Shown in pieces: positions 26,766 through 35,140 of a DNA stretch of 64,000 nt. Position numbers and translations under genes: made by a program. Origin of the DNA: an uncultured Campylobacterales bacterium (lineage in GTDB: Bacteria > Campylobacterota > Campylobacteria > Campylobacterales > Arcobacteraceae); contig CANLWY010000008.1 in assembly GCA_947494995.1 (NCBI GenBank), positions 1-64,000 on the forward strand, written 5' to 3'. The notes under the pieces are model-generated. The model did not search any database. It was not told the origin of the DNA and worked only from the letters and a program-made list of their open reading frames with translations. Numbering within the stretch: position 1 is the stretch's first letter; every line of letters begins with the position of its first letter.

Positions 26766-27128
26766 ATGAAATATGAAGCAATTAAAATAAAAGATAAATA
26801 TCAGTTTGAAGAACAATGGCAAGCTTATGTAATAGCTCAAATGAATGATTATGAGTTTAAAATTGCAAGAGTTGAAGGTGAGTTTATTTGGCATGACCAC
26901 AAAGATACAGATGAAGTTTTTATTATCATAGAAGGTGAGCTTGATATAGAGTTTCGTGATGGGAAGGTTAGTTTAGAAGAGGGTGATATGTATGTTATTC
27001 CAAAAGGAGTTGAACATAAACCTCTTGCTAAAAAAGAGTGTAAAATAATGCTTGTTGAACCAAAAGGTGTAGTAAATACAGGCGATGAAGAGAGTGAATT
27101 TACTGTAAAGCCAAGATCTTATGTTTAA
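26766..27128 (+). CDS. Cupin domain protein
   Basis: 120 residues forming a single cupin barrel. The metal-binding set is visible: WHDHKDTDEVFIIIEGE and PKGVEHKPLAKK. Small cytoplasmic cupins of this type are often of unknown role. GAAGG start signal and TATAAA upstream near 26747. Separated by 66 bases from the following SDR, so co-transcription is uncertain. Confidence 0.88.
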   Translation: MKYEAIKIKDKYQFEEQWQAYVIAQMNDYEFKIARVEGEFIWHDHKDTDEVFIIIEGELDIEFRDGKVSLEEGDMYVIPKGVEHKPLAKKECKIMLVEPKGVVNTGDEESEFTVKPRSYV

Positions 27129-27194
27129 TATTTAAATTTTCTTTGAGCATAGTTTTATATAATATAAGAGATTATTATACAAAAGAGTTAAACT

Positions 27195-27875
27195 ATGAAT
27201 AGAAAAAGAGTATTGATTGTAGGTTCAAGTAGAGGAATAGGCGAAGAAATAGTTAAATATTGCTCATCTAAAGAGTATGAGGTTTATGGAGTATCAAGAA
27301 GTAAAAGTGAAAATTGCATTTGGATTAAAGCTGATATTTCAAAGCCTGAAGCAATTGAATTAATAAAAGAAAAAATTCAAGACTTAACAATTGACCTATT
27401 GATTTTTTCAAGTGGAATTTGGGAAAATTATGGTTTTACACAAGAGTTTGATTTTAGAAAAACAAGCTATGAAGAGAGTCTTAATATAATGGCTGTAAAT
27501 CTTATTGCTCCCATTGAGATTAGCAAAGCAATAAGTAAAAATCTAGCTTTAAGTCCAAATCCAAGAGCTATATATTTAGGAGCTTTGAGTGGTCTTGAGA
27601 ACTTAGGTTCTTCACAAGTGGCTTATAGTTCTAGTAAGTTTGCTCTAAGAGGAGCCATTCAAGGACTAAGAAAGGCTTTAAAAGAAGAGAATATAGGTTT
27701 TACTGTAATAAACCCAGGAAATGTAGGAACAAAAGAAGTTCTACAAGATATAAAAGAAGGAAGGTTTACACAGCAAACTCCTATTCCTATATCAGATATA
27801 ATCTCATCAATAGAGTTTATATCTAATATCTCTTCAAGTGTAGAAATAGGTGATATTAATTTAATTCAAAAATAA
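27195..27875 (+). CDS. SDR family oxidoreductase
   Basis: 226 residues. TGxxxGIG-type motif appears as GSSRGIGEEI near residues 10-19, the SSG near 72 replaces NNAG, and the catalytic YSSSK motif is at about 146-150. Short chain length and no clear C-terminal substrate loop suggest a small-molecule reductase. TATAAT at 27158-27163 may be its promoter. The AraC gene follows after 20 bases. Confidence 0.9.
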   Translation: MNRKRVLIVGSSRGIGEEIVKYCSSKEYEVYGVSRSKSENCIWIKADISKPEAIELIKEKIQDLTIDLLIFSSGIWENYGFTQEFDFRKTSYEESLNIMAVNLIAPIEISKAISKNLALSPNPRAIYLGALSGLENLGSSQVAYSSSKFALRGAIQGLRKALKEENIGFTVINPGNVGTKEVLQDIKEGRFTQQTPIPISDIISSIEFISNISSSVEIGDINLIQK

Positions 27876-27895
27876 AAAGTTTTAAAAGATATGTT

Positions 27896-28675
27896 ATGGA
27901 TAAGTTTATATATAAAAATAGATTAGATATTACAGCACTCTCTGCAAAAATGCAGAAGTTTTCATATAAAAAGCATGCACATGAAGAGTATGCTTTAGGA
28001 GTTACTTTAAATGGAATTCAAAAGTATTATCTTGATGGCTCAAATTTAAAATCCTATAAAAATGGAGTAATGCTTTTCAATCCAGAACAATTACATGATG
28101 GACAAGCAGGTTCTAAAGAAGAGTCTTTAGATTATGTAATGGTATATATTAAACCAGAGCTTTTTTTAGAAGCAATTGGAAAAAAAGAGATTGTTAAATT
28201 TACTTCATCAATTGTGTATGATGAAAAACTAAAACAAGATATTTATAACCTATCTTATGCAATTTTAAATAAAAAAGATTTAGCTTTGTGTAATGAACTT
28301 TTGTTGAATCTTACAGATAATTTCTCTTCTCAAGATTTTATTATTGATTATAAAAAAGAGAATCTACAAGTAAAAAAAGCAAAAGAGATGATATATTATG
28401 AATTAAATGATGTATTAAATATTGATGAAATCTCACAAGAGTTAAATCTTACAAAGTTTCAGTTTATTCGTATGTTTAAAGCAAATACTGGAATTACACC
28501 ATATCAGTTTTTTTTAAATTGTAAGGTAATCCATTCAAAGAAATATTTAGAGCATACAAAAGATATTTATGCGACTATTGTTGAGTATGGTTTTTCTGAT
28601 ATTTCACATTTTAATAGACATTTTAAAAGGGTGTATGGGATTACACCTTATGAGTATTTATTATCTTTGTCTTAA
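27896..28675 (+). CDS. AraC-family transcriptional regulator with cupin sensor
   Basis: 259 residues. The N-terminal cupin-like domain starts with YKKHAHEEYALGVTLNG and a later FNPEQLHDGQAG; the C-terminal AraC domain has two helix-turn-helix parts (NIDEISQELNLTKFQFIRMFKANTGITPYQ and ATIVEYGFSDISHFNRHFKRVYG). It likely controls nearby genes such as the SDR; the ligand is unknown. Ends with a strong terminator. Confidence 0.92.
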   Translation: MDKFIYKNRLDITALSAKMQKFSYKKHAHEEYALGVTLNGIQKYYLDGSNLKSYKNGVMLFNPEQLHDGQAGSKEESLDYVMVYIKPELFLEAIGKKEIVKFTSSIVYDEKLKQDIYNLSYAILNKKDLALCNELLLNLTDNFSSQDFIIDYKKENLQVKKAKEMIYYELNDVLNIDEISQELNLTKFQFIRMFKANTGITPYQFFLNCKVIHSKKYLEHTKDIYATIVEYGFSDISHFNRHFKRVYGITPYEYLLSLS

Positions 28676-28676
28676 A

Positions 28677-28704
28677 AAACTAGACACTAGAAAGTGTCTA
28701 GTTT
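28677..28704. terminator. Bidirectional terminator between AraC gene and DUF3144 gene
   Basis: Perfect 12-base stem AAACTAGACACT (28677-28688) with AGTGTCTAGTTT (28693-28704), loop AGAA. It lies right after the AraC stop and just before the stop of the converging DUF3144 gene. Confidence 0.88.
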
Positions 28705-28710
28705 CTTATA

Positions 28711-28986
28711 TTAAGCGTTGAAATCAAAAGTATCAATATGCTCTTGAATATGTTGATCTAACATTATCTTATATTCTTTAACAAAATAATCAACTACTTT
28801 TTGTTTTTCTTCTGCCATTGCTTCTGCTGATTCAAATTCACAGGCTGCTATCCAAGCGTTAAATCTAGCTGCTCCAAAAAGAAAAGAAGCACTTGCTTCT
28901 GCTGGTGTTGTTGTATCATCAATTTGATTGTTTGCTAAAATAATATGTTCGTCTGCTCTTTTTACAAATGCTTCTTTGTGTTCCAT
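28711..28986 (-). CDS. DUF3144 family protein
   Basis: 91 residues. RADEHIILANNQ, ASFLFGAARFNAWIAA and KVVDYFVKEYKIML are typical of the DUF3144 family, small helical cytoplasmic proteins of unknown function. Single gene with its own upstream region of 132 bases and a shared terminator. Confidence 0.85.
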   Translation of the reverse strand: MEHKEAFVKRADEHIILANNQIDDTTTPAEASASFLFGAARFNAWIAACEFESAEAMAEEKQKVVDYFVKEYKIMLDQHIQEHIDTFDFNA

Positions 28987-29118
28987 AAGTCAATGTCCTT
29001 ATCTATTTTATTTAGGTAAAAAATATTTTACCTAAATTTAGTTATAGATATTTTAATAAAAGCTTAAATATCCATTTTTTTTAATTAAAGCTACTATCCT
29101 TCTCAATAAATATAGAGT

Positions 29119-29958
29119 CTAATGTCCTCTTCCTAACATTTCTGTCGCTTCTGTAATAATTAAAAAACCATTTGGATCTGTTTCTTTAATCATTTTTCTT
29201 AAGAGTTGTAGTTTCCCCACTTTGACCACAATTAGAATCATTTTCTTATCTTGTCCTTCAAAAAGTCCATCACCTTTAATTATTGTTCCTTCTGGTCCTA
29301 GCTCTTCTCTAATTTTTACTTTTAGTTCTTCTGTTTTTTCAGTTACTAAGTAGACAACTTTTTTATTTAATCTTCCTGTAAGTATCATATCAATTACTCT
29401 TGCAGATATATAAATACTTACAATACTCCATAGAACTCTTGCATTGTCATCAAATATAAATAAAGATGAGAGAATAATCATTGAATCGATAACAAGTATA
29501 ACTATACCTGGTTTTATTTCACTTTTAGAAGCTATTATTCTTGCAATAATTGTAGAACCTCCTGCACTAGCATTTCCTTTTATTACAAGCGCTAAACCAA
29601 GACCTACAAAGATTCCACCAAATATTGAAGAAAGGATAATATCTTCTACAAAAGGTTTAATATTAACTATTTTATCAAAGAAATCAATGAATAAAGAGAT
29701 TAATACAATAGTAATTACAGTTCTTATTGCAAAAGTTTTTCCTAGATATTTCCATCCTACTATAAGTAATGGAAGGTTTACAGCAGCAATTAATGTACCA
29801 ATAGAAAAAGAAGTAATATAGTATAAAAGTAGTGAAAGACCAGCTGTTCCACCAGTAATAATCTTATTTGGTGCGAAAAAGCTAGTTACAGCAAGTGCTA
29901 AGACTATACTTCCAATAGTAATAAATAAATAGTTTTTTAATTCTTCATTTTTTAACAA
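29119..29958 (-). CDS. YitT family membrane protein
   Basis: 279 residues. Five or six transmembrane helices (about 10-195; GTAGLSLLLYYIT, GIFVGLGLALVIKGNASAGG) precede a cytoplasmic DUF2179 domain (about 200-275; VTEKTEELKVKIREELGPEGTIIKGDG and KMILIVVKVGKLQLLRKMI). This is the usual YitT layout. Function is unsettled, perhaps transport. Start is TTG with AGGA about 8 bases upstream. Confidence 0.92.
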   Translation of the reverse strand: MLKNEELKNYLFITIGSIVLALAVTSFFAPNKIITGGTAGLSLLLYYITSFSIGTLIAAVNLPLLIVGWKYLGKTFAIRTVITIVLISLFIDFFDKIVNIKPFVEDIILSSIFGGIFVGLGLALVIKGNASAGGSTIIARIIASKSEIKPGIVILVIDSMIILSSLFIFDDNARVLWSIVSIYISARVIDMILTGRLNKKVVYLVTEKTEELKVKIREELGPEGTIIKGDGLFEGQDKKMILIVVKVGKLQLLRKMIKETDPNGFLIITEATEMLGRGH

Positions 29959-30067
29959 ATTTAGTTCCTAATATGAAATAGAGTTTGAATTTTAGCGATT
30001 TTAATGTAATAAATAGATTACTTACAGGTGATTGAATTTAAAGGAGGGTAATTAATTAGTACTTATA

Positions 30068-30097
30068 AAAAGGTCAAACTTTGAAGTTTGACCTTTT
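30068..30097. terminator. Terminator of the dicarboxylate symporter gene
   Basis: Perfect 13-base stem AAAAGGTCAAACT (30068-30080) with AGTTTGACCTTTT (30085-30097), loop TTGA. It lies just past the symporter stop (30108, minus strand), with a T tract in that direction formed by the A run at 30067-30071. Confidence 0.87.
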
Positions 30098-30107
30098 CAA
30101 TGAAGTA

Positions 30108-31343
30108 TTAGACAGTTTTTAACTTATCTTGCTTTTCATTTAAATTATCAATGATTACTGCACAAGCAGCATCACCTGTGATATTTAAAGCAGTTCTTGC
30201 CATATCAAAGATTCTATCAAGTGCAAAAAGTAGTGGTAACCCTTCAATTGGAATACCAGCTGCTAATAATACAGCAACAACTAAGAACGATGGTCCAGGA
30301 ACACCTGCTTGACCAATAGCTCCGATAGTAGCAGTAAAGATAATAGCTGCATATCCTGCAAATCCTAAATCAATATTATACATTTGCGCAAAGAAAACTG
30401 CTACAAGTCCATAATAAATGGCATTTCCACTCATATTAATTGTTGCCCCAAGAGGTAAAACAAATGATGTAGTAGATTTAGAAACATTTAAATCTTCTTC
30501 ACAAGTTTTCATTGTAACAGGAAGAGTAGCCATAGATGAAGCAGTTGATAAGGCAACAACTTGTGGTTTTTTCATAGCAGAAATAAAGTCAGATACTTTT
30601 GTATTTGAGAACAGTTTTATTAGTAATGGATAGAATAAAAAACCATATAATAATAAAGAACCAATATATACAACAAATAGCTTACCAACAAGTCCTAACA
30701 TATCAAATCCATATGTACCAATAGAGTCAGCCATAAGACCAAATACACCAATAGGCGCAAGTAACATTACAATAGTAACCATCCAAATTAGAGCTTGAAT
30801 TAATCCTTCTAATCCATTAATAAGTGGTTCACTTTTTTCTTTTGGAATTTTAGAAATAGCAACACCAAGGAATAGACAAAATACTAAGATTTGTAGAATA
30901 TTTGCATCCATAAGTGATTGGAAGATATTAGTTGGAATCATTCCAATTAATGTATCCATTGCACTTGGAAGTGCACCTTTATCAGCATATTGGTTTGAGA
31001 ACATGTGTTCAACACTACTTAAATCAAGTCCAACACCAGGTTTGAAGATTTCTCCTGCAAATAAAGCAAGTGCAACTGCAAAAGCAGAAGTTCCTAAGAA
31101 GAAAATAATCGTTCCTATACCAACCCTACCAGCACTAGGGCTATCACTTAAGTTAGCAGCTCCTGAGATAATTGAAATTACAATTAATGGAATAACCAAC
31201 ATCTTAATTAGATGAATAAATATTGTACCTAATGGTGCAAATATTGAAGCATCTTTCCCCATCATAAATCCAACAAGGGTACCTAATATCATGGCAATAA
31301 TGATTTGAATACCAATGTTTTTAACTAATGATTTTTTTTTCAT
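30108..31343 (-). CDS. Dicarboxylate/amino acid:cation symporter (DAACS family)
   Basis: 411 residues from ATG 31343, preferred over ATG 31349 because AAAGGA is then 6 bases away. The open frame continues further upstream (to 31625) but that part has no coding character. Helices and re-entrant loops fit the GltP/DctA family: VVALSTASSMATLPVTMKTCE (serine-rich loop), LPLGATINMSGNAIYY and the tail DRIFDMARTALNITGD with the conserved NxxGD site. Substrate probably glutamate, aspartate or C4-dicarboxylates. Confidence 0.93.
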   Translation of the reverse strand: MKKKSLVKNIGIQIIIAMILGTLVGFMMGKDASIFAPLGTIFIHLIKMLVIPLIVISIISGAANLSDSPSAGRVGIGTIIFFLGTSAFAVALALFAGEIFKPGVGLDLSSVEHMFSNQYADKGALPSAMDTLIGMIPTNIFQSLMDANILQILVFCLFLGVAISKIPKEKSEPLINGLEGLIQALIWMVTIVMLLAPIGVFGLMADSIGTYGFDMLGLVGKLFVVYIGSLLLYGFLFYPLLIKLFSNTKVSDFISAMKKPQVVALSTASSMATLPVTMKTCEEDLNVSKSTTSFVLPLGATINMSGNAIYYGLVAVFFAQMYNIDLGFAGYAAIIFTATIGAIGQAGVPGPSFLVVAVLLAAGIPIEGLPLLFALDRIFDMARTALNITGDAACAVIIDNLNEKQDKLKTV

Positions 31344-31372
31344 GAACATCCTTTCATTGTTTGTAACTATTC

Positions 31373-31378
31373 TATAAT
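31373..31378 (+). promoter_or_regulatory. -10 element of the alpha/beta hydrolase gene
   Basis: TATAAT at 31373-31378 in the divergent region between the symporter and hydrolase. Transcription would begin near 31385, only 11 bases before an in-frame GTG (31396), which argues for the ATG at 31483 unless the leader is very short. Confidence 0.45.
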
Positions 31379-31482
31379 CATAAAGAGGGTAAAAAGTGTG
31401 CAATCTTAAAAATATCTTTAAAAAAAATATTAAATTTACAGTTTTAAGTTTAATATTACATGGTTTTTGTAAAACTTCACCT

Positions 31483-32187
31483 ATGAAAGAAAAAATATAT
31501 TTATTACCAGGTCTTATGACTGATGAAAGATTGTGGAGCAGATTAGTTCCTTTTTTAGAAGAGAAATATGAATTAGTACATATTTCTCTTCCTTTAACAG
31601 ATAACTTTGATGAGGCTTCAAACAAGTTAGAAAAAATATTTAAAGAAGAGCAAATAAATTTATTAGGTTTTTCTTTAGGCGCATACCTAGCTTGTTACTT
31701 TACTGTAAATAATCCTTCTAGAGTAAAAAGACTTTTTTTACTTGCAGGAACACCAGGAGCTATGAATAAAGATGAAATTGAGAAAAGAAAGCAAACTTTA
31801 TTACATATGAATAACTTTGGTTTCAAAGGGCTTTCTCATAAAAAAGTTTTAACTTTAATAGAAGAAGTAAATCATAATGATGAGGAACTAATAGATATAG
31901 TAAAAAATATGTTTTCAGATTTGGGTTCTGAGGTTTATACTGTACAAATGAAATCAACTTTTAACAGAAAAGATATTTCAGAAAAGTTAATTTCACTAGA
32001 TTTACCAATATATTTCTATTATAGTACTGAAGATAGATTATTAAGCCATAGGGTTTTAAAGAATTTTACTAAAGAGCATAATCATATAAGTATTAACTCT
32101 CGAGTTGGAACAAGTCACATGGTCTCACTAGAGTCACCTAGTGAGCTTGCAGAACAAATTGAAAATTGGATGAGGTTTAGTATTTAG
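31483..32187 (+). CDS. Alpha/beta hydrolase
   Basis: 234 residues from ATG 31483 (MKEKIYLLPGLMTDERLW). A GTG at 31396 with AGAGGG upstream would add 29 residues; that extension looks non-coding, but the choice is not certain. Nucleophile Ser is in LLGFSLGAYLA, Asp in YYSTEDRLLS and His in GTSHMVSLESP. Substrate unknown. The 3' end overlaps the converging parvulin gene by 11 bases. Confidence 0.82.
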   Translation: MKEKIYLLPGLMTDERLWSRLVPFLEEKYELVHISLPLTDNFDEASNKLEKIFKEEQINLLGFSLGAYLACYFTVNNPSRVKRLFLLAGTPGAMNKDEIEKRKQTLLHMNNFGFKGLSHKKVLTLIEEVNHNDEELIDIVKNMFSDLGSEVYTVQMKSTFNRKDISEKLISLDLPIYFYYSTEDRLLSHRVLKNFTKEHNHISINSRVGTSHMVSLESPSELAEQIENWMRFSI

Positions 32188-32464
32188 CTAAAACCTCTAT
32201 TAGATGAAAACCAAACTGAGTTTTTATAGGACCAATGATTCTATTTATTTGAGTATCTTTAGAAAAGATTACATTATCAAACTCTTTTACCATTTCTCCT
32301 TTTGAAAAAGTACCTAAAGAACCACCTCTTTTACCTGATGGGCATTTTGAATGTTTTTTAGCAGCTTTTTCAAAAGTTATATCTTCTTTTATAATCTCTT
32401 TTTTTAATTTTCTAGCTAATTTTTCATTATTTAATAGAATATGTCTCGCACTTGCTTTACTCAA
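32177..32464 (-). CDS. Parvulin-type peptidylprolyl isomerase
   Basis: 95 residues, a single stand-alone PpiC-like rotamase domain: SARHILLNN at the N-terminus, FEKAAKKHSKCPSGKRGGSLGTFSKGEMVKEFD in the middle and GPIKTQFGFHLIEVL at the end. No signal peptide, so it acts in the cytoplasm. TTG start (32464) with AAAGGA 6 bases upstream, and 10 bases after the reductase stop, so the two form an operon. Confidence 0.92.
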   Translation of the reverse strand: MSKASARHILLNNEKLARKLKKEIIKEDITFEKAAKKHSKCPSGKRGGSLGTFSKGEMVKEFDNVIFSKDTQINRIIGPIKTQFGFHLIEVLAKY

Positions 32465-32474
32465 TTTAAATCCT

Positions 32475-33851
32475 TTATTTAGCGTTATTATACCTTTCTA
32501 TTTCTTTGACACTATTAACAGCAGCAGGTAATAAAGCCTCACTAAGTGCAGGATGAATATATAACATCTCTTTTAAATGTCTTATATCATTGTCTATATG
32601 CATAATTGATAATACTTGATGCATCATTGTAGAACTTTCAGGACCAATCATATGACAACCAAGAATTTCATAACTTTTTGGATTTACGATAAATTTTGTA
32701 ACTGGGTATTCAAGTCTTGTAGACATAGCTTTTGCACTAGCTAACCAATTTGTGCTACTTATTATATATTCGATATTTTGCTCTTTTGCAATTACCTCAG
32801 TAATTCCAACACTTGCAATTTCTGGTTCAGTAAATACTGCATGGGGCATATATTTAAAGTTTAATGGTTCTTTTACATCTTCAAGTAAAATTTTTCCAAG
32901 ATGATTTACTTCATATGCTGCCGCATGTTGTAACATGTGTTCTCCTGAAGCATCACCGACTACATATACTCCTTTTGCAGTTGTTTGAAAGAATTCATCT
33001 CTTTTGATAAATCCTCTTTCATCAAGTTCAATAGAGGTGTTTTGAAGATTAAGAGTGTCTGCATTTGATTCTCTTCCAGTTGCATACAATAAAGCTTCAC
33101 TTGTATGTTTTATTAATTCTTCTGTTCCAGATTTTTTTAAAATTAAATCAAAAGTATTGTTATCATATTTTATTGTTTCAATTGTTGTATCAAAATTGAT
33201 ATCTATATTTTTTGAAAACTCTTCTTTAAAAATAGTAGATATATCATGATCTTCATTTTTTAGAATACTTTGACTTCTTACTAAGAGTTTTGTTTTTATT
33301 CCAACTGCATCAAAAAAGTTTGCAAGTTCACAAGCAATGAAACCTGAACCAACAATTGTAATTGATTTTGGAACTTTTCCTTTTAGTGGAAATATATCAT
33401 CACTTGTCCAAGCTTTTCCATGAGGAGCTTTAATTGGTTTTGTTCCTGTTGCTATTACAATTTTTGGAGCACTTAACTTTTCATCATTTACTCTTATAAT
33501 GTTATTCGAAATAAAAGAGCCTTCTCCTCTGTAGATAGTTAAATTTTCATTAAATCTATTCTCATATCTTGAATCAATTTTTGATACATAATTATTTGTT
33601 TCTTCAAAAATTTTTTCTATATTAATACTATTTATTTGAGCATCTATAAAATGTCTGTTTGAATCTTTAATAGCACGTGCAACATGAGCGTAACCAATAA
33701 GTAATTTTGATGGGACACAACCTCTATTTGGGCAAGTACCTCCAAGTGTTGACTTTTCTATTAAAGCAACCTTTTTCCCTGCCTTTCCTGCAGCAATAGC
33801 AAGATTGCTTGCTCTTCCTCCTCCAATAATAATTAAATCAAATTCTTTCAT
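32475..33851 (-). CDS. FAD-dependent pyridine nucleotide-disulfide oxidoreductase
   Basis: 458 residues. N-terminal FAD motif GGGRASNLAIAAGKAG, redox-active disulfide in GGTCPNRGCVPSKLL, NAD motif VGSGFIACELANFFDAVG and the C-terminal dimerisation domain with His-Pro (YIHPALSEAL). This is the dihydrolipoamide dehydrogenase/mercuric reductase/mycothione reductase group. The PNRGC active site differs from typical lipoamide dehydrogenases (LNVGC) and is more like the mycothione-reductase-type branch, so the disulfide substrate is open. Confidence 0.9.
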   Translation of the reverse strand: MKEFDLIIIGGGRASNLAIAAGKAGKKVALIEKSTLGGTCPNRGCVPSKLLIGYAHVARAIKDSNRHFIDAQINSINIEKIFEETNNYVSKIDSRYENRFNENLTIYRGEGSFISNNIIRVNDEKLSAPKIVIATGTKPIKAPHGKAWTSDDIFPLKGKVPKSITIVGSGFIACELANFFDAVGIKTKLLVRSQSILKNEDHDISTIFKEEFSKNIDINFDTTIETIKYDNNTFDLILKKSGTEELIKHTSEALLYATGRESNADTLNLQNTSIELDERGFIKRDEFFQTTAKGVYVVGDASGEHMLQHAAAYEVNHLGKILLEDVKEPLNFKYMPHAVFTEPEIASVGITEVIAKEQNIEYIISSTNWLASAKAMSTRLEYPVTKFIVNPKSYEILGCHMIGPESSTMMHQVLSIMHIDNDIRHLKEMLYIHPALSEALLPAAVNSVKEIERYNNAK

Positions 33852-33933
33852 AATATATAGCCTTTTTTAAATTGATTTGGTATTATATAAGATAAATATT
33901 TACTTTTTGTGTATTGAGTTTATAAGGGATTTA

Positions 33934-34503
33934 ATGTTTAGAGTTCTATTTTTAGTTTTTATTCCAATTTTTATGTTTTCAAAGACTGTAATTAATTCTA
34001 AAACAGTTCATTATGATATCTATCCTGAATCAAAAGAGGATTTGAAAAGAGCATTGTTTGCAAAAACACCTATTATATTAGGTGGTAGAAAATATTTAGG
34101 AGTAACTCGTTGGGATATGAATTTAGAGTATGAAGCAATAAAAAAAGATAATCGTTGCAAAGCAATAAATATAAAAACAGTTACAAAAATATTGATAATA
34201 TTACCAAGAATAGCAAAAGGACATAAAACAAGTTACAACACAAAGAGTAGTTTTAGAATATTTTATAATAAAGTAAAAAAACATGAGCATAAACATGAAT
34301 ATTATATAATTCAAGCAGCAAAAGAGATTGATAGAAAAATCAATAAAATTAAAATTCAAGATAATTGTATAAAGTTAAAAGAAAAGTTTGATAAAGAGTT
34401 TAATAAGATAATAAAAAAGTATAATAAAAAGAATGAAAGATTTGATGATGAAACAGTACGTAAATATAATCCAAATGCAGAATTGGATAGTTATATTCAT
34501 TAA
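33934..34503 (+). CDS. DUF922 family protein, secreted putative metallopeptidase (copy 1)
   Basis: 189 residues from ATG 33934 (AAGGGA upstream); an in-frame ATG at 33877 has no ribosome site. A signal peptide (MFRVLFLVFIPIFMFSK) precedes a DUF922 domain: HYDIYPESKEDLKRALFAKTP, GVTRWDMNLEY and KKHEHKHEYYIIQAAKEI. The HEHKH sequence fits HExxH, so zinc binding is plausible. Periplasmic. A second, related gene follows at 34563; the two look like a tandem duplication. Confidence 0.82.
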   Translation: MFRVLFLVFIPIFMFSKTVINSKTVHYDIYPESKEDLKRALFAKTPIILGGRKYLGVTRWDMNLEYEAIKKDNRCKAINIKTVTKILIILPRIAKGHKTSYNTKSSFRIFYNKVKKHEHKHEYYIIQAAKEIDRKINKIKIQDNCIKLKEKFDKEFNKIIKKYNKKNERFDDETVRKYNPNAELDSYIH

Positions 34504-34562
34504 GAGTTTGAAAAATTAAGGATTGTTTGTTATAATTATAAAAATTATAAAAAAGGACGTTT

Positions 34563-35117
34563 ATGAAAAAGCTTTGTTTAGTTTTTTTACTTATCTTTTC
34601 TCCACTTATTTTACTTGCAAAAGTAGATGTTACAAAAAAAGTTGCATATTATAATATTAACCCAAAGAGTAAAAAAGATATAAAAAGTGAGCTATTAAAA
34701 AAAACACCTGTAAAAAAAGCTGGTAAAAAAAGATACGCAAATACTACATGGAGTATATATCCAAGTTATGAATTTAAAGGTGCTTGTAGGGTTACAAAGG
34801 TATTTATTGAGCTTAATATCACAACTGTTTTACCAAGACTTAATCCTAAGAAAAATATTAAGTATAGTGTAAAGAGTCCTTTCCAAAAGTTTGAAAGAAA
34901 GCTTACTTCTTATCAAAAAAGTCATGAAAAATTTGCAATTCAAGCGGCAAAAGAGATTGAAAAAAAAGTGCTATCTTATGGGGCTCCAAAAAATTGTGAT
35001 CAGATGAAAAAAGATAGAAGAAAAGCTATTAAAAGAATAAACAATAAATATAAAAGAAAAAGTGCTGATTTAGACAAAAAGACAGATTTTGGTCGCAAAA
35101 AAGGCGTAAAAATATAA
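34563..35117 (+). CDS. DUF922 family protein, secreted paralogue lacking HExxH (copy 2)
   Basis: 184 residues with signal peptide (MKKLCLVFLLIFSPLILLA). Clearly related to the gene before it: YYNINPKSKKDIKSELLKKTP, NTTWSIYPSYE and SHEKFAIQAAKEIEKK. At the HExxH position it reads YQKSH, so the first His and the Glu are lost. TATAAT (34531-34536) and AAAAGGA suggest its own promoter. Probably catalytically dead, or a binding protein. Confidence 0.8.
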   Translation: MKKLCLVFLLIFSPLILLAKVDVTKKVAYYNINPKSKKDIKSELLKKTPVKKAGKKRYANTTWSIYPSYEFKGACRVTKVFIELNITTVLPRLNPKKNIKYSVKSPFQKFERKLTSYQKSHEKFAIQAAKEIEKKVLSYGAPKNCDQMKKDRRKAIKRINNKYKRKSADLDKKTDFGRKKGVKI

Positions 35118-35140
35118 TATCTTTTAGGAGGTATTAAAAT

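Noticed and set aside
29995-30000. Single GCGATT upstream of the YitT gene
   Set aside because: There is no second half-site at 11 bp, so it is not counted as a regulator box.
30040-30060. AAAGGAGGG, a perfect ribosome-binding sequence on the + strand
   Set aside because: No start codon or reading frame follows it, and it lies between two leftward genes. Probably chance or a lost small gene.
31350-31625. N-terminal extension of the DAACS symporter frame
   Set aside because: The extension covers the divergent promoter region and the ATG at 31343 has a proper ribosome site at 6 bases; family members begin at about this point.
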